From Homoserinibacter sp. YIM 151385 (GTDB lineage Bacteria > Actinomycetota > Actinomycetes > Actinomycetales > Microbacteriaceae): DNA of 64,000 nucleotides. Positions 8,020 to 16,545 of the stretch are shown piece by piece. Position 1 is the first letter of the stretch, and each line of letters starts with the position of its first letter. The position numbers and the translations under genes were made by a program. Where the stretch lies: contig NZ_CP115175.1 in assembly GCF_027912415.1 (NCBI RefSeq), forward strand, positions 248,001-312,000, written 5' to 3'. The notes under the pieces are model-generated. The model did no database searches, had not been told where the DNA came from, and saw only the letters and a program-made list of their open reading frames with translations.

Positions 8020-9309
8020 ATGCCACCCTTCCGCGCGCTGCGGCATCCGCTCGCGCTGTGGGCGGCCTTCGTGCTCGCCCACGCCTGGCTCTGCTGGCTC
8101 GCGCTGACGCAGCCGGGCGCGCCGCTCGGGGATGTCACGGGCGTGTACCGCTTCTGGGTGGATCACGGGCTCCGGACGGGCGTCTGGGTCGGCCTCGACA
8201 CCGTCTGGGTGTACCCGCTGCTCGCGCTCGTGCCCATGCTGCTCGCCTGGGTCGCGGGCCCGGAGAACTACGCGGCGGTCTGGCTCTGGCTCGTGCTCGC
8301 CCTCGACCTCGCGGCGCTCCTCGTGATCCTCGGGCCGAGCCGCCGCCCGGAGCCGGCTCGCCTCGCCGCCGGCTGGTGGTGGACGGCCTTCCTCGTCGCG
8401 CTCGGGCCGATCGCGGTCGGCCGCATCGACTCCGTCACGGTGCCGATCGCGCTCGCGGGCCTCCTGCTCGCGGTCCGGCACGCCTACGCGGCCGGAATCC
8501 TCCTCGCGGTCGCCGCGTGGATCAAGGTGTGGCCCGCGGCGCTCGGCGTCGCCGCGGCGATCGCGCTGCGGGGGCGCGCCCGCCGCGAGATCGTCACGGC
8601 GGCGGTCGCGGTGTGCCTCGCGGTCGCGGGCGTCTCGCTGGTCCTCGGCGGGGGCGGTGCGCTCTTCAGCTTCGTCACGCAGCAGACGGGCCGCGGCCTG
8701 CAGGTCGAGTCGCCCGTCGCGACGCCCTGGCTGTGGGCGGCGCGCCTCGGTCTCGGCCCGGAGGTCTACTACGACACCGGCATCCTCACCTATCAGGTGC
8801 GCGGTGCCGGGACGGAGGCGTGGAGCTCGGTCATGACGCCGCTCATGGTCGTCGCGGTCGCGGGGGTGCTCGCGCTGCTCGTCGTCGGCGTCCGCCGCGG
8901 CCTCCGCGCGGAGGAGCTCATCGCACCCGTCGCGCTCGCGCTCACCACCGCGCTCATCGTCTTCAACAAGGTCGGCTCGCCGCAGTTCATCTCCTGGCTC
9001 GCCGTCCCGCTCGTCGCGGCGGCGGCGCTCTCGGCCGGGGCCGCGGGCGGCCTGCGCGGGCTCCGCGTGCCGCTCGTCCTCGGCATCCTGCTCGCGCTGC
9101 TGACGCAGGCGTTCTATCCCGTCGCCTACGGCCGGCTCATCTCGCTCGAGCTGCCGGCGCTGCTCGCCCTGACGCTGCGCAACGTGCTCGAGCTCGTCCT
9201 CCTCGCCTGGGCGATCGCCGCGCTCGCGCGCCTCGTGCGCGGCGCCCGCCCGATCCCGCACCTCGCGGCGCATGCCGCACCCGTCCCGCCGGAAGGAACC
9301 GCCCCATGA
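8020..9309 (+). CDS. Glycosyltransferase family 87-like polytopic membrane protein
   Basis: 429 aa, around ten membrane segments. Features of GT87/DUF2029 polyprenol-dependent (alpha-mannosyl-type) transferases are an early loop with Asp (GVYRFWVDHGL), VYPLLALVPMLLAW, and AVAAWIKVWPAALGVAAAIALRGR (the WIKVWP element is characteristic). Such enzymes build cell-envelope mannans or glycolipids on the outer face of the membrane. ATG 8020 was chosen over an upstream ATG at 7900 because it follows TAGGCT (8007-8012) by seven bases and gives the normal N-terminus. Overlaps the next gene by ATGA. Confidence 0.82.
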   Translation: MPPFRALRHPLALWAAFVLAHAWLCWLALTQPGAPLGDVTGVYRFWVDHGLRTGVWVGLDTVWVYPLLALVPMLLAWVAGPENYAAVWLWLVLALDLAALLVILGPSRRPEPARLAAGWWWTAFLVALGPIAVGRIDSVTVPIALAGLLLAVRHAYAAGILLAVAAWIKVWPAALGVAAAIALRGRARREIVTAAVAVCLAVAGVSLVLGGGGALFSFVTQQTGRGLQVESPVATPWLWAARLGLGPEVYYDTGILTYQVRGAGTEAWSSVMTPLMVVAVAGVLALLVVGVRRGLRAEELIAPVALALTTALIVFNKVGSPQFISWLAVPLVAAAALSAGAAGGLRGLRVPLVLGILLALLTQAFYPVAYGRLISLELPALLALTLRNVLELVLLAWAIAALARLVRGARPIPHLAAHAAPVPPEGTAP

Positions 9310-9638
9310 TCGCCGCCTTCTCCGTCGCCCCCTCGGGCGGCCGCTCCGACGACTCCGTCCACGACGCGGTCGCGGCCGCCGTCCGCGTCGTGCGCGAGTC
9401 GGGTCTGCCGAACCGCACCTCCTCGATGTTCACCGAGATCGAGGGGGAGTGGGACGAGGTCATGGCGGTCGTGAAGCAGGCGACGGAGGCGGTCGCGGCC
9501 TACGGCACGCGCGTCTCCCTCGTGCTCAAGGCCGACATCCGGCCCGGCCGCACGGGCGAGCTCGACGGCAAGCTGGAGCGCCTGGAGGCCGCGATCGCCC
9601 GTCAGGAGGCCCGAGCCGTGCCCGTGGCGCGGCGCTAG
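9306..9638 (+). CDS. Thiamine-binding protein, MTH1187/YkoF-like (DUF77)
   Basis: 110 aa small cytosolic ferredoxin-like fold. MIAAFSVAPSG at the N-terminus, SSMFTEIEGEWDEVMAVVKQA and VSLVLKADIRPGRTGELDGKLERLE match the MTH1187/YqgV family, members of which bind thiamine. ATG overlaps the stop of the membrane glycosyltransferase (ATGA), so they are co-translated, although no functional link is obvious. Confidence 0.88.
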   Translation: MIAAFSVAPSGGRSDDSVHDAVAAAVRVVRESGLPNRTSSMFTEIEGEWDEVMAVVKQATEAVAAYGTRVSLVLKADIRPGRTGELDGKLERLEAAIARQEARAVPVARR

Positions 9639-9696
9639 AATCGATTCGACTCGACGGCGAGCCACCACCCGCCTCACGATCGGACGGCCCGCCTCC

Positions 9697-10953
9697 ATGC
9701 CCCAGCTCTCGCCCGCGCGCACGCGCCTCGCGCTCCTCGCCCTCGCCCTCGGCGGCTTCGGCATCGGCACGACCGAGTTCGTGGCGATGGGCCTCCTGCC
9801 CGAGATCGCGCAGGACCTCCTCCCGGCCGTGTGGGCGGCCTCGCCCGATCAGGCGAACGCGCAGGTCGGCATCCTCATCTCGGCCTATGCGCTCGGCGTC
9901 GTGGTCGGCGCGCCGACGATCGCGGCGACCGCCGCGCGCTTCCCGCGGAAGTCGCTGCTCACGGTCCTCGCGGTCGCCTTCACGGCGGGCACGATCCTCT
10001 CCGCCCTCGCCCCCACCTTCGAGGTGGCGGTCGTCGCGCGCTTCCTGGCGGCGCTCCCGCACGGCGCCTACTTCGGCATCGCGTCGCTCGTCGCCGCGCA
10101 GCTCATGGGCCCGGGCCGCCGCGCGCAGGGGGTCGCGCTGGTCCTCTCGGGGCTCACCATCTCGAACGTCGTCGGGGTGCCCCTCGTGACGCTCCTCGGC
10201 CAGACCTCGGGATGGCGCGTCGCCTACCTCGCGGTCGCCGCGATCTTCGCGGCGACGACCGTCGCGATCATCCTCGTCGTGCCGGCGTCGCCGGGCGACC
10301 CCGCGGCGCGGATCGCCCGCGAGCTGCGCGCGTTCCGGCGGGGTCAGGTGTGGTTCGCGCTCGGGATCGGCGCGATCGGCTTCGGCGGCTTCTTCGCCGT
10401 CTACAGCTACGTCTCGCCCCTCACGACCGAGGTGACCGGGCTTCCGGCGCCGGTCGTGCCGCTCGCGGTCGCGACCCTCGGCCTCGGCATGACGGTCGGG
10501 AACCTGCTGGGCGGCCGACTCGCCGACCGCGGTGTGGTGCGGGCGCTCCTGATCGGCTTCGCGAGCTTCATCGCCGCGATGATCGGGCTCGCGCTGACCG
10601 CCTCGACCGGGCCGGGGCTGTTCGCGTTCCTGTTCCTCGTCGGCGCGACCTCGTCGGTCCTCGTGCCCGCGGTGCAGACGCGGCTCATGGACGTCGCGGG
10701 CGACGCCCAGACGCTCGCGGCGGCGCTCAACCACTCGGCGCTCAACATCGGCAACGGCGCGGGTGCCGCGCTCGGCGCCGTCGTCATCGCGGCCGGTCTC
10801 GGCTATGTCGCGCCCACCTGGGTCGGCGTGGTGCTCGCGCTGCTCGGCGTCGCCCTGACGGGCGTCGCGATCCTCGTCGGCCGTCTCCGGCCGCGCCCGG
10901 AGACGGGGGCCATCGCGACCGCCCGCTCCGTCGGCTCGGCGCTCGAGGGCTAG
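9697..10953 (+). CDS. MFS transporter, DHA1 drug-efflux type (AraJ/Cmx-like)
   Basis: 418 aa with twelve predicted membrane segments. ALALGGFGIGTTEFVAMGLLPEIAQDL at the N-terminus and the proton-antiporter-like LSGLTISNVVGVPLVTLLGQTSGWR segment are typical of the AraJ/sugar-efflux/chloramphenicol-resistance group. Residues after QDL include an extra ten-residue loop (LPAVWAASPDQ). Ends on a CTAG tetranucleotide shared with the convergent response regulator. Substrate unknown. Confidence 0.9.
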   Translation: MPQLSPARTRLALLALALGGFGIGTTEFVAMGLLPEIAQDLLPAVWAASPDQANAQVGILISAYALGVVVGAPTIAATAARFPRKSLLTVLAVAFTAGTILSALAPTFEVAVVARFLAALPHGAYFGIASLVAAQLMGPGRRAQGVALVLSGLTISNVVGVPLVTLLGQTSGWRVAYLAVAAIFAATTVAIILVVPASPGDPAARIARELRAFRRGQVWFALGIGAIGFGGFFAVYSYVSPLTTEVTGLPAPVVPLAVATLGLGMTVGNLLGGRLADRGVVRALLIGFASFIAAMIGLALTASTGPGLFAFLFLVGATSSVLVPAVQTRLMDVAGDAQTLAAALNHSALNIGNGAGAALGAVVIAAGLGYVAPTWVGVVLALLGVALTGVAILVGRLRPRPETGAIATARSVGSALEG

Positions 10954-11621
10954 AAGCCGCCGTTGGGCGCGTCCTGGATGAGGATGCCGTCCTGGATCGC
11001 GCGGCGACGCAGCGCGACCTTCGTGCCGACGTCGATCCCCGCGACGCGGTACTTCTCGCGGATGCGCTTGAGGTAGCTCTTCGCCGTCTCCTCGGAGATG
11101 CCGAGCTCGTACGCGACCGCCTTGACCGGCTCGCCGCCGCCGTAGAGGGCCATCACGCGGCGCTCCTGGGCGCTGAGCTTGGGGGCGCCGCCGATGTCGG
11201 CCGCGTTGAGCGCGAGGTCCAGCTCGGCCGAGATGAAGCTCTCGCCCTGCGCGGCCGCGCGGATCGCCTCGACGATCATGCCGGCGTCCTCGCTCTTGAC
11301 GAGGTAGCCGAGCGCGCCGGCCGCGAGGGCCTCGCGCACGACGTTCGGCTCGGAGTAGGTCGACATGAGGACGACGCGGACGCCCGTGGTCTTGAGCGTC
11401 GAGATCTTGAGCGCGACCGGGATGTTGTCCTTGAGGTCGAGGTCGAGGAGGACGACGTCGACCGGGAACTCCGGGTGCGTGAGCAGCTCCGGCCAGCTCG
11501 CGACGGCCGCGACCATGCTGATGTCGTCCGCGGCGTTGCGGATCCACTCGGTGAGGGCGCCGAGGAGCATCTTGTGATCGTCCACGAGTGCCAGGCGGAT
11601 GCGCTCTGGGTAGTTGCTCAC
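10950..11621 (-). CDS. Response regulator, NarL/LuxR family
   Basis: 223 aa. Receiver domain with acidic pair D14-D15, phospho-acceptor D60 (VVLLDLDL) and the conserved Lys in YLVKSED; C-terminal LuxR-type HTH around residues 150-205 (KLSAQERRVMALYGGGEPVKAVAYELGISEETAKSYLKRI). The start GTG 11621 follows a GGAAGGA Shine-Dalgarno-like sequence. It is the last gene of the minus-strand group sensor kinase-membrane protein-regulator and probably receives phosphate from that kinase. Confidence 0.92.
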   Translation of the reverse strand: MSNYPERIRLALVDDHKMLLGALTEWIRNAADDISMVAAVASWPELLTHPEFPVDVVLLDLDLKDNIPVALKISTLKTTGVRVVLMSTYSEPNVVREALAAGALGYLVKSEDAGMIVEAIRAAAQGESFISAELDLALNAADIGGAPKLSAQERRVMALYGGGEPVKAVAYELGISEETAKSYLKRIREKYRVAGIDVGTKVALRRRAIQDGILIQDAPNGGF

Positions 11622-11673
11622 GGTCGGGGTCCTTCCGGATTCTGGGCGGTCGCCGGGTGCGCCGCCGGGGTCG

Positions 11674-12924
11674 TCACTTGTCGGCCGGGTTGTCGACGAT
11701 GCAGTCGATGTCCACGCGGAGGCTGGAATCCTGGGTCGAGTCAGAGTATCGCCCGACCCGTCCCAGCGCGTCCCACACGGCCGGGTCCACGCGGTTCCGC
11801 GCGAGGCCCTGCGTCGTGATGGTGATCGGGATGGCGATCTTGTGATCCGGTGCCGGGGCGCCGGGCACGACGGGGCCGATCTGGATCGTCATCGACCTGG
11901 CCGCGTTGGGCTTCGCGATGTCGTTGATGATGAGCCAGGCCGTCGAGAGCAGGCCGTCGCGCTGTGCCGGGTCGAGGAGCCCGGCGAGGCTCGACTTGTC
12001 GACGAGCGTGACGGCCTTGCCGAGCAGCTCCGACTCGCTGACGGCGTGGTACAGCCAGGTCTCGCGGCGCCCCTCGATGAGGTGGAGCCGCAGCTCGGTC
12101 GCGAGCGAGGCCGCCACGGAGGCCGTCTTCGGCTCGAGCGGCAGCGGCGTCTGGCCCTTCGCGATCGAGTCGAGGAGCTCCTCCGCCGCGAGGTCGAGGC
12201 GGGCGAGCTCCTCCGAGGCGAGCATGCCGACCGCGAACCGCGGCGCGGTGACGTTCGACTGCACGAGCACCCGATCGATCTCGACCTGCACCATGCGCCG
12301 GAAGGCGCCCACGATCACGACGCCGATCACGACGGGGATGACGGCCAGCGCGAGCGCGGTGATCTGGCTCGCGCCGGTCGTCGCGGTGAGCGGCGTCGTG
12401 AGCCCGATGATGAGCGCGAGCGCGAGGCCGAGCGCGCCGATCGCGATGAGCACCTCGGCGGTGCCGCGGATGGTGACGACGATGAGCAGGCCCATGCCCG
12501 CCGCGAGCCCGGCGGTCGCGTAGCGCCCGATGTCGCCCATGGTCCACACGGCGGCCATGTCGAGCGCGAAGGCGACCGCGAGCCCGGTGAGGAACAGCCC
12601 GAACATCCAGTCCGGGAGGCGGTCCCCGATGACCCGCGCCATGACGAAGGCGGCCACGAGGACGGCGATGAGGACGACCCAGGCGGCGAGCGCGAGCCAC
12701 GGGTTCGGGTACGCGCTCCAGGAGCCGGTGAACACGACGAGGCCGTAGAGCGAGCGGAGGCCGACGAGGACGGCGGCGCCGAGGCCGAGGAAGCGCGTGC
12801 CGAGGCTCGCGCGGTGGGTCGCGCTGGCGCGGGCGAGGCGCCGGGCGGTGCTCGACATGGCGCGGCGCGCGTTGCCGACGACGACGCCGAGCGTGTTCTC
12901 CTCGGGCGGCTGGTAGGCGCTCAC
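11674..12924 (-). CDS. Polytopic membrane protein of sensory operon, possible pseudokinase
   Basis: 416 aa, no family I can name with certainty. An N-terminal cytoplasmic part (about 1-45) is followed by roughly six membrane segments (about 48-215) and a soluble C-terminal domain of about 200 residues. The linker ARLDLAAEELLDSIAKG followed by LATELRLHLIEGRRETWL and an alpha/beta segment resembles the helix-pair plus ATPase layout of histidine kinases, but neither a phospho-accepting His box nor N/G boxes are visible. GTG start overlaps the kinase stop (GTGA), and the NarL regulator follows, so it is part of the same sensory unit. Confidence 0.75.
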   Translation of the reverse strand: MSAYQPPEENTLGVVVGNARRAMSSTARRLARASATHRASLGTRFLGLGAAVLVGLRSLYGLVVFTGSWSAYPNPWLALAAWVVLIAVLVAAFVMARVIGDRLPDWMFGLFLTGLAVAFALDMAAVWTMGDIGRYATAGLAAGMGLLIVVTIRGTAEVLIAIGALGLALALIIGLTTPLTATTGASQITALALAVIPVVIGVVIVGAFRRMVQVEIDRVLVQSNVTAPRFAVGMLASEELARLDLAAEELLDSIAKGQTPLPLEPKTASVAASLATELRLHLIEGRRETWLYHAVSESELLGKAVTLVDKSSLAGLLDPAQRDGLLSTAWLIINDIAKPNAARSMTIQIGPVVPGAPAPDHKIAIPITITTQGLARNRVDPAVWDALGRVGRYSDSTQDSSLRVDIDCIVDNPADK

Positions 12925-14105
12925 CGCGGCACCTCCAGCACGACGGTGGTGCCGGACCCCGGCGCCGAGAACAGGCGGGCGTTGCCGTCGACGTCGCGCA
13001 GGCGGGCGACGACCGACTCCGCGAAGCCGAGCTTCGCCTCGTCGACGTCGTTGATGTCGAAGCCGACGCCCGAGTCGGTGACGAGCGCCCGCACGGTCGT
13101 GTCGTCCTCCGTGATGGTGACGTGGGCCTGGGTCACGCCGGAGTGCCGGCGCACGTTCTCGAGGCACTCGGCGAGCGCGAGGAGGAAGGCGTCGAGCACG
13201 TGGCTCGGCAGGAGCACCTGCCCGGTGCCGTGCCAGCTCACCTCGAGCCCCATGCGCCCGAAGCGCTGCTTGACGGACTCGAGGGTCGTGCCGAGCTGGC
13301 TCTCGTCGACGGGGGTGGCGGCATCCTGCACGGGGGCGCCCTCGGGCGTGGGGGAGCCCCCGAGCCGGAGCTGCCGCAGCAGTCTCGCGTCGTCCGCTGC
13401 CTGCTGCCGGAGCGCGTCGGCGGAGACGCCGACGCCCGAGTGGGCGAGGAGCGTGAGGGTCGCGAGGACGGTGTCGTGGAGGAGGCGCGCGCCCTGGCGG
13501 CGCTGCGCCTCGAGCTCGCTCGCCTGGCGCTCCGCGCGGTGCGCCCGGCCGATGCTCGAGATGCGGCGCGCCACCTGCGGGACGCCGGCCGAGATCCAGA
13601 TCGCGACCGCCGTCGGCACGGCCCAGCCGATCGCGAGGATGCCGAGGGTGCGGAGCGGCTGCTGGAGCGGCGCGAGGAGCAGCGTGGCCGCCGCCCCGAC
13701 GGCGAGTGCCGAGACGGCGAGGATCGCGACGCGGAGGGCGGAGCTCGTGAGCACGAGCGCGACGGAGGGGATCGCGGCGGCGGCGAGCTGCAACATCGCC
13801 GCGAGCGCGCCCTGACCCGGCGCCCGCTCGCCGACGGTCGCGACGATGACGAGGATGGCGGCACCCGCCGCGACGACGACGATCACCCAGACGAGCGAGG
13901 GGCTCGAGCCGACGCGGAGCTGGGCGATCCCGAGCAGCACGTAGAGCGGCAGCGAGACGAGCAGGGCGAGCTGGTCGACCGAGCCGGGGATCACGAGGCA
14001 CAGCAGCGAGACGACCGTGAAGCAGAGACCGTACACCTGCCCCGCGCGTTGGAGCAGTCGGTCCCGCTCCTTCGTGATCAGGTCCATCGGCACGTGCTTT
14101 CTCAT
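12921..14105 (-). CDS. Sensor histidine kinase (DesK/NarX-like, HisKA_3 class)
   Basis: 394 aa. About six membrane segments span residues 27-175. The dimerisation helix carries GARLLHDTVLATL with the candidate phospho-accepting H210, and the ATPase domain has the N box LAECLENVRRHSG (N317) and the G1 box TDSGVGFD (344-350). It begins an operon with the membrane protein and the NarL regulator. Start ATG 14105 lacks a good Shine-Dalgarno sequence; ATG 14087 (MDLITKERD) is an equally possible start. Confidence 0.9.
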   Translation of the reverse strand: MRKHVPMDLITKERDRLLQRAGQVYGLCFTVVSLLCLVIPGSVDQLALLVSLPLYVLLGIAQLRVGSSPSLVWVIVVVAAGAAILVIVATVGERAPGQGALAAMLQLAAAAIPSVALVLTSSALRVAILAVSALAVGAAATLLLAPLQQPLRTLGILAIGWAVPTAVAIWISAGVPQVARRISSIGRAHRAERQASELEAQRRQGARLLHDTVLATLTLLAHSGVGVSADALRQQAADDARLLRQLRLGGSPTPEGAPVQDAATPVDESQLGTTLESVKQRFGRMGLEVSWHGTGQVLLPSHVLDAFLLALAECLENVRRHSGVTQAHVTITEDDTTVRALVTDSGVGFDINDVDEAKLGFAESVVARLRDVDGNARLFSAPGSGTTVVLEVPR

Positions 14106-14400
14106 GAGGAGGGGTCAGGTCCCCCGCCGGGGTCACTATTCCACACCCCGTGACCCGAAATGGGGGTGCCACGCGGGGGCGACGGGGCACAATATGCGGG
14201 GTACAGTCGATCACGGATAGAGGGGACTGCACCAGCAGCCACACCATCCGAGCCGGTGTCACCGCGATGCTGTCGAGGGGTCGACAGGGCGGTCATCGGT
14301 CCGGGTTCCGCCATCGGGGGATGGCGATGGACCGGGGGAACGCCGGGGGCCGCATCGCGAGATGCGGCCCCCGACCTCGTTCTCGGCCGGCTCCGGCGGC
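14106..14400. other. 295-bp gene-free region between divergently placed units
   Basis: It holds the promoter side of the sensor-kinase operon (minus strand; an AATAGT -10-like box near 14134-14140) and, at its far end, the terminator hairpin of the lipoprotein gene. Short open frames on the plus strand here have no start signals or recognisable products. TACAGT-like sequences near 14201 on the plus strand are unsupported. Confidence 0.5.
14345..14372 (-). terminator. Strong hairpin downstream of the lipoprotein gene
   Basis: Perfect 12-bp stem (14345-14356 with 14361-14372) and a GCGA tetraloop, 28 bp beyond the stop codon of the minus-strand lipoprotein gene. No T-tract, as usual in actinobacteria. 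Confidence 0.75.
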
Positions 14401-15258
14401 TCAGCCGCCCGCGTCGGGGAGCCCGCAGCTCGCCGCGACGAGCTCGTAGAGCGCGAGCCGCACCCCGTCGGGCATGCGCAGGTGCAGCAGCCGCATCCCG
14501 CCGCCGTCGAGCTCGAGCTCGAGGGGCATGACCGTGCCGACCTTGTCCTCCGCGAGGGCGTGCGCGTCGCAGCGCGCCGGGACGACGGGGATGCGGAAGC
14601 CGCCGACCGCGTCGGGTCCCGTGAGGGGCGCGTCGCGATCCAGGTGCTCGACCCGCCCGGCGCCGTCGTCGAGCGCGAGCAGGACGGTCGAGCGGAGGCC
14701 GGTGAGCCGGACCTCGCCCGAGGCACCCGTCGGACGCGCCCGGACGACGAGCTGCCCGGGCGCCCCCGCGCGCGGCGGCTCGCGGACGCCGAGGGGCTCG
14801 AGCTCGACGAGCGCGGCGATCTCCCGCGCGAAGCAGGCCTCGTCGACGAGCGCGTCGATCTGGCCGTACGGGTCGCCGAGGCCGTCCGCGAGCAGCTCGC
14901 CCCCGTCCCGCGTCTCGACGCGGATGCGCTCGACGGGCGTCGTCGGGGCGGGGCACGCGACGGCCGCGAGCTCGACGGGGAGGTCGACCCGGTCGCCGGG
15001 CTCGAGCGTCGTCGCCCGGCCGGACCACCGCATCCGATCGGCGAAGCGCTCGGAGTCGATCTCGGCGGCGACGATCGTGAAGGCGCGCTCGCCGGTGTTC
15101 TCGACCGCGATCCGGGCGGTGTCGCCGCCGAGGTCGAATCGCGTCCGGAACACCTCGAGCTCGCCCTCGGGCGCCGTCGCGGCCGGCCCGCACCCGGCGA
15201 GGACCGCGGCCGCGAGCACGGTCGCCGCGAGGGCGCCGAGCGGGCGGGCGGCCGTCAT
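14401..15258 (-). CDS. Predicted lipoprotein, unknown function
   Basis: 285 aa. Signal peptide with lipobox L20-A-G-C23, then a beta-rich extracellular part with repeated Ig-like phrases such as RIAVENTGERAFTIVAAEI and GDRVDLPVEL, and Cys residues that could form disulfides (in AAVACPAP, DEACFARE, ARCDAH and ASCGLP). I do not recognise the family. It stands alone between the terminator at 14345-14372 and metX. Start ATG 15258 gives a complete signal peptide. Confidence 0.82.
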   Translation of the reverse strand: MTAARPLGALAATVLAAAVLAGCGPAATAPEGELEVFRTRFDLGGDTARIAVENTGERAFTIVAAEIDSERFADRMRWSGRATTLEPGDRVDLPVELAAVACPAPTTPVERIRVETRDGGELLADGLGDPYGQIDALVDEACFAREIAALVELEPLGVREPPRAGAPGQLVVRARPTGASGEVRLTGLRSTVLLALDDGAGRVEHLDRDAPLTGPDAVGGFRIPVVPARCDAHALAEDKVGTVMPLELELDGGGMRLLHLRMPDGVRLALYELVAASCGLPDAGG

Positions 15259-15284
15259 GGCGCGATCCTAGCCGCGCCCGCGGC

Positions 15285-16490
15285 TCACGCGGAGAGCAGT
15301 CGGGCGAGCTCGCGGCCGACGGCCTCGTGCTCGATGAGGAAGGCGTCGTGGCCGAAGGGGGAGGAGATCTCGACCGCGCGGTCGCCATCGATGTTCCCCG
15401 CGAGGTGCCGCGCGATCTCGCGCTGGCCCTCCAGCGGGTAGAGGCGGTCGCTGTCGACCCCGAGGACGAGCGCTCGGGCGGTCACCCGGGAGAGCGCCGC
15501 CGCGACGCCGCCCCGGTCGCGGCCGACGTCGTGGGAGTCCATGGCGTGCACCAGGGTGAGGTAGCTGTTCGCGTCGAAGCGGCGGGTGAACTTGTTGCCG
15601 TGGAAGCCGAGGTAGCTCTCGACCGCGAAGACGCCGCCGTCGCCGAGCGGGTCGATGCCGCTCTGCCAGTTGCGCCCGAAGCGCTCGTCGAGCTCGGTCG
15701 GGGAGCGGTAGTTGAGCAGCGCCATGCGCCGCGCGAGCGCGAGCCCGCGATGCGGGCCCTGGCCGTCGGGCGCCTCGTAGTAGTCGCCGCCGGCGAAGGC
15801 CGGGTCCATGCGGATCGCCTCGATCTGCACGGAGTCGAGCGCGATCTGGTCGGCGCCGCTCAGCGCCGGCGCGGCGAGGACCGCGAGCCGCTCGACGCGA
15901 TCGGGGAAGGTCGCCGCCCACTCGAGCGCCTGCATGCCGCCCATCGAGCCGCCGATCACGGCCGCCCAGCTCGCGATCCCGAGCGCGTCCGCGAAGGCCG
16001 CCTGCGCCCGGATCTGGTCTCGGATCGTGAGGAAGGGGAACCGCGAGCCCCACTCGGCGCCGTCGGGTGCGAAGGAGGAGGGGCCGGTGGTGCCCTGGCA
16101 GCCCCCGAGCATGTTCGGCGCGATCACGAACCATCGGCTCGTGTCGATCGCGAGACCCTCGCCGAGCACCCCCGACCACCAGCCGGCGGTCGCGTGCCCC
16201 GCGCCCGCGCGCCCGATGACGTGGCTGTCGCCTGTGAGGGCGTGGAGCAGCAGGATCGCGTTGTCGCGCGCCTCGTTGAGCTCGCCCCAGGTCTCGTAGG
16301 CGATCGTCACGTGCGGGAGGGCGCCGCCCGCCTCGAGCTCGAGGGCGCCGATGCCCTGGAAGCGGCGGTCGCCGGGGTCGTCGCCGACCCGCCAGGCGCC
16401 GCTCGCGGGCGGGAGCGCGCTGAGGCTCCGCCGCTCGGCCTCGGTCACGAAGGCCGACGGCATCGCGTCCTCGGGGGTCTGCCAGTCCAT
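15285..16490 (-). CDS. metX: Homoserine O-acetyltransferase
   Basis: 401 aa alpha/beta-hydrolase-fold enzyme that acetylates homoserine at the entry to methionine synthesis. Visible signatures are VTIAYETWGELN, the nucleophile elbow VIGGSMGGMQALEW (S182), the catalytic Asp region LGVDSDRLYPL and the His region SPFGHDAFLIEH. The second ATG (16490) is preferred over ATG 16499 because it lies seven bases after a GACAAT -10-like box (16498-16503, minus strand), suggesting a leaderless message. It lies downstream of metY on the same strand but is separated by a hairpin. Confidence 0.94.
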   Translation of the reverse strand: MDWQTPEDAMPSAFVTEAERRSLSALPPASGAWRVGDDPGDRRFQGIGALELEAGGALPHVTIAYETWGELNEARDNAILLLHALTGDSHVIGRAGAGHATAGWWSGVLGEGLAIDTSRWFVIAPNMLGGCQGTTGPSSFAPDGAEWGSRFPFLTIRDQIRAQAAFADALGIASWAAVIGGSMGGMQALEWAATFPDRVERLAVLAAPALSGADQIALDSVQIEAIRMDPAFAGGDYYEAPDGQGPHRGLALARRMALLNYRSPTELDERFGRNWQSGIDPLGDGGVFAVESYLGFHGNKFTRRFDANSYLTLVHAMDSHDVGRDRGGVAAALSRVTARALVLGVDSDRLYPLEGQREIARHLAGNIDGDRAVEISSPFGHDAFLIEHEAVGRELARLLSA

Positions 16491-16497
16491 CGACCCC

Positions 16498-16503
16498 ATT
16501 GTC
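16498..16503 (-). promoter_or_regulatory. Candidate -10 box for leaderless metX
   Basis: GACAAT on the minus strand ends seven bases before ATG 16490 and directly abuts the metY terminator hairpin. It supports independent transcription of metX. Confidence 0.45.
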
Positions 16504-16539
16504 CCGTGCCGGGCGGCGTGTTACGTCCGCCCGGCACGG
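16504..16539 (-). terminator. metY-metX intergenic hairpin
   Basis: Perfect 13-bp arms 16504-16516 and 16527-16539 around a 10-base loop, seven bases beyond the metY stop. It should end metY transcription, or act as an attenuator between metY and metX. Confidence 0.72.
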
Positions 16540-16545
16540 AGCGGC

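Noticed and set aside
7042-9273. 743-codon minus-strand frame over the binding-protein gene and GT87
   Set aside because: The upstream part is Arg/Asp-rich low-complexity antisense; the real gene begins at the lipoprotein signal peptide, 7881.
9638-9647. GAATCGATTC palindrome upstream of the MFS gene at 9697
   Set aside because: Too short to call an operator without support; no adjacent regulator.
14150-14531. Plus-strand open frames in the 14.1-14.5 kb gap
   Set aside because: No start signals, cover a hairpin terminator and continue antisense to a lipoprotein gene.
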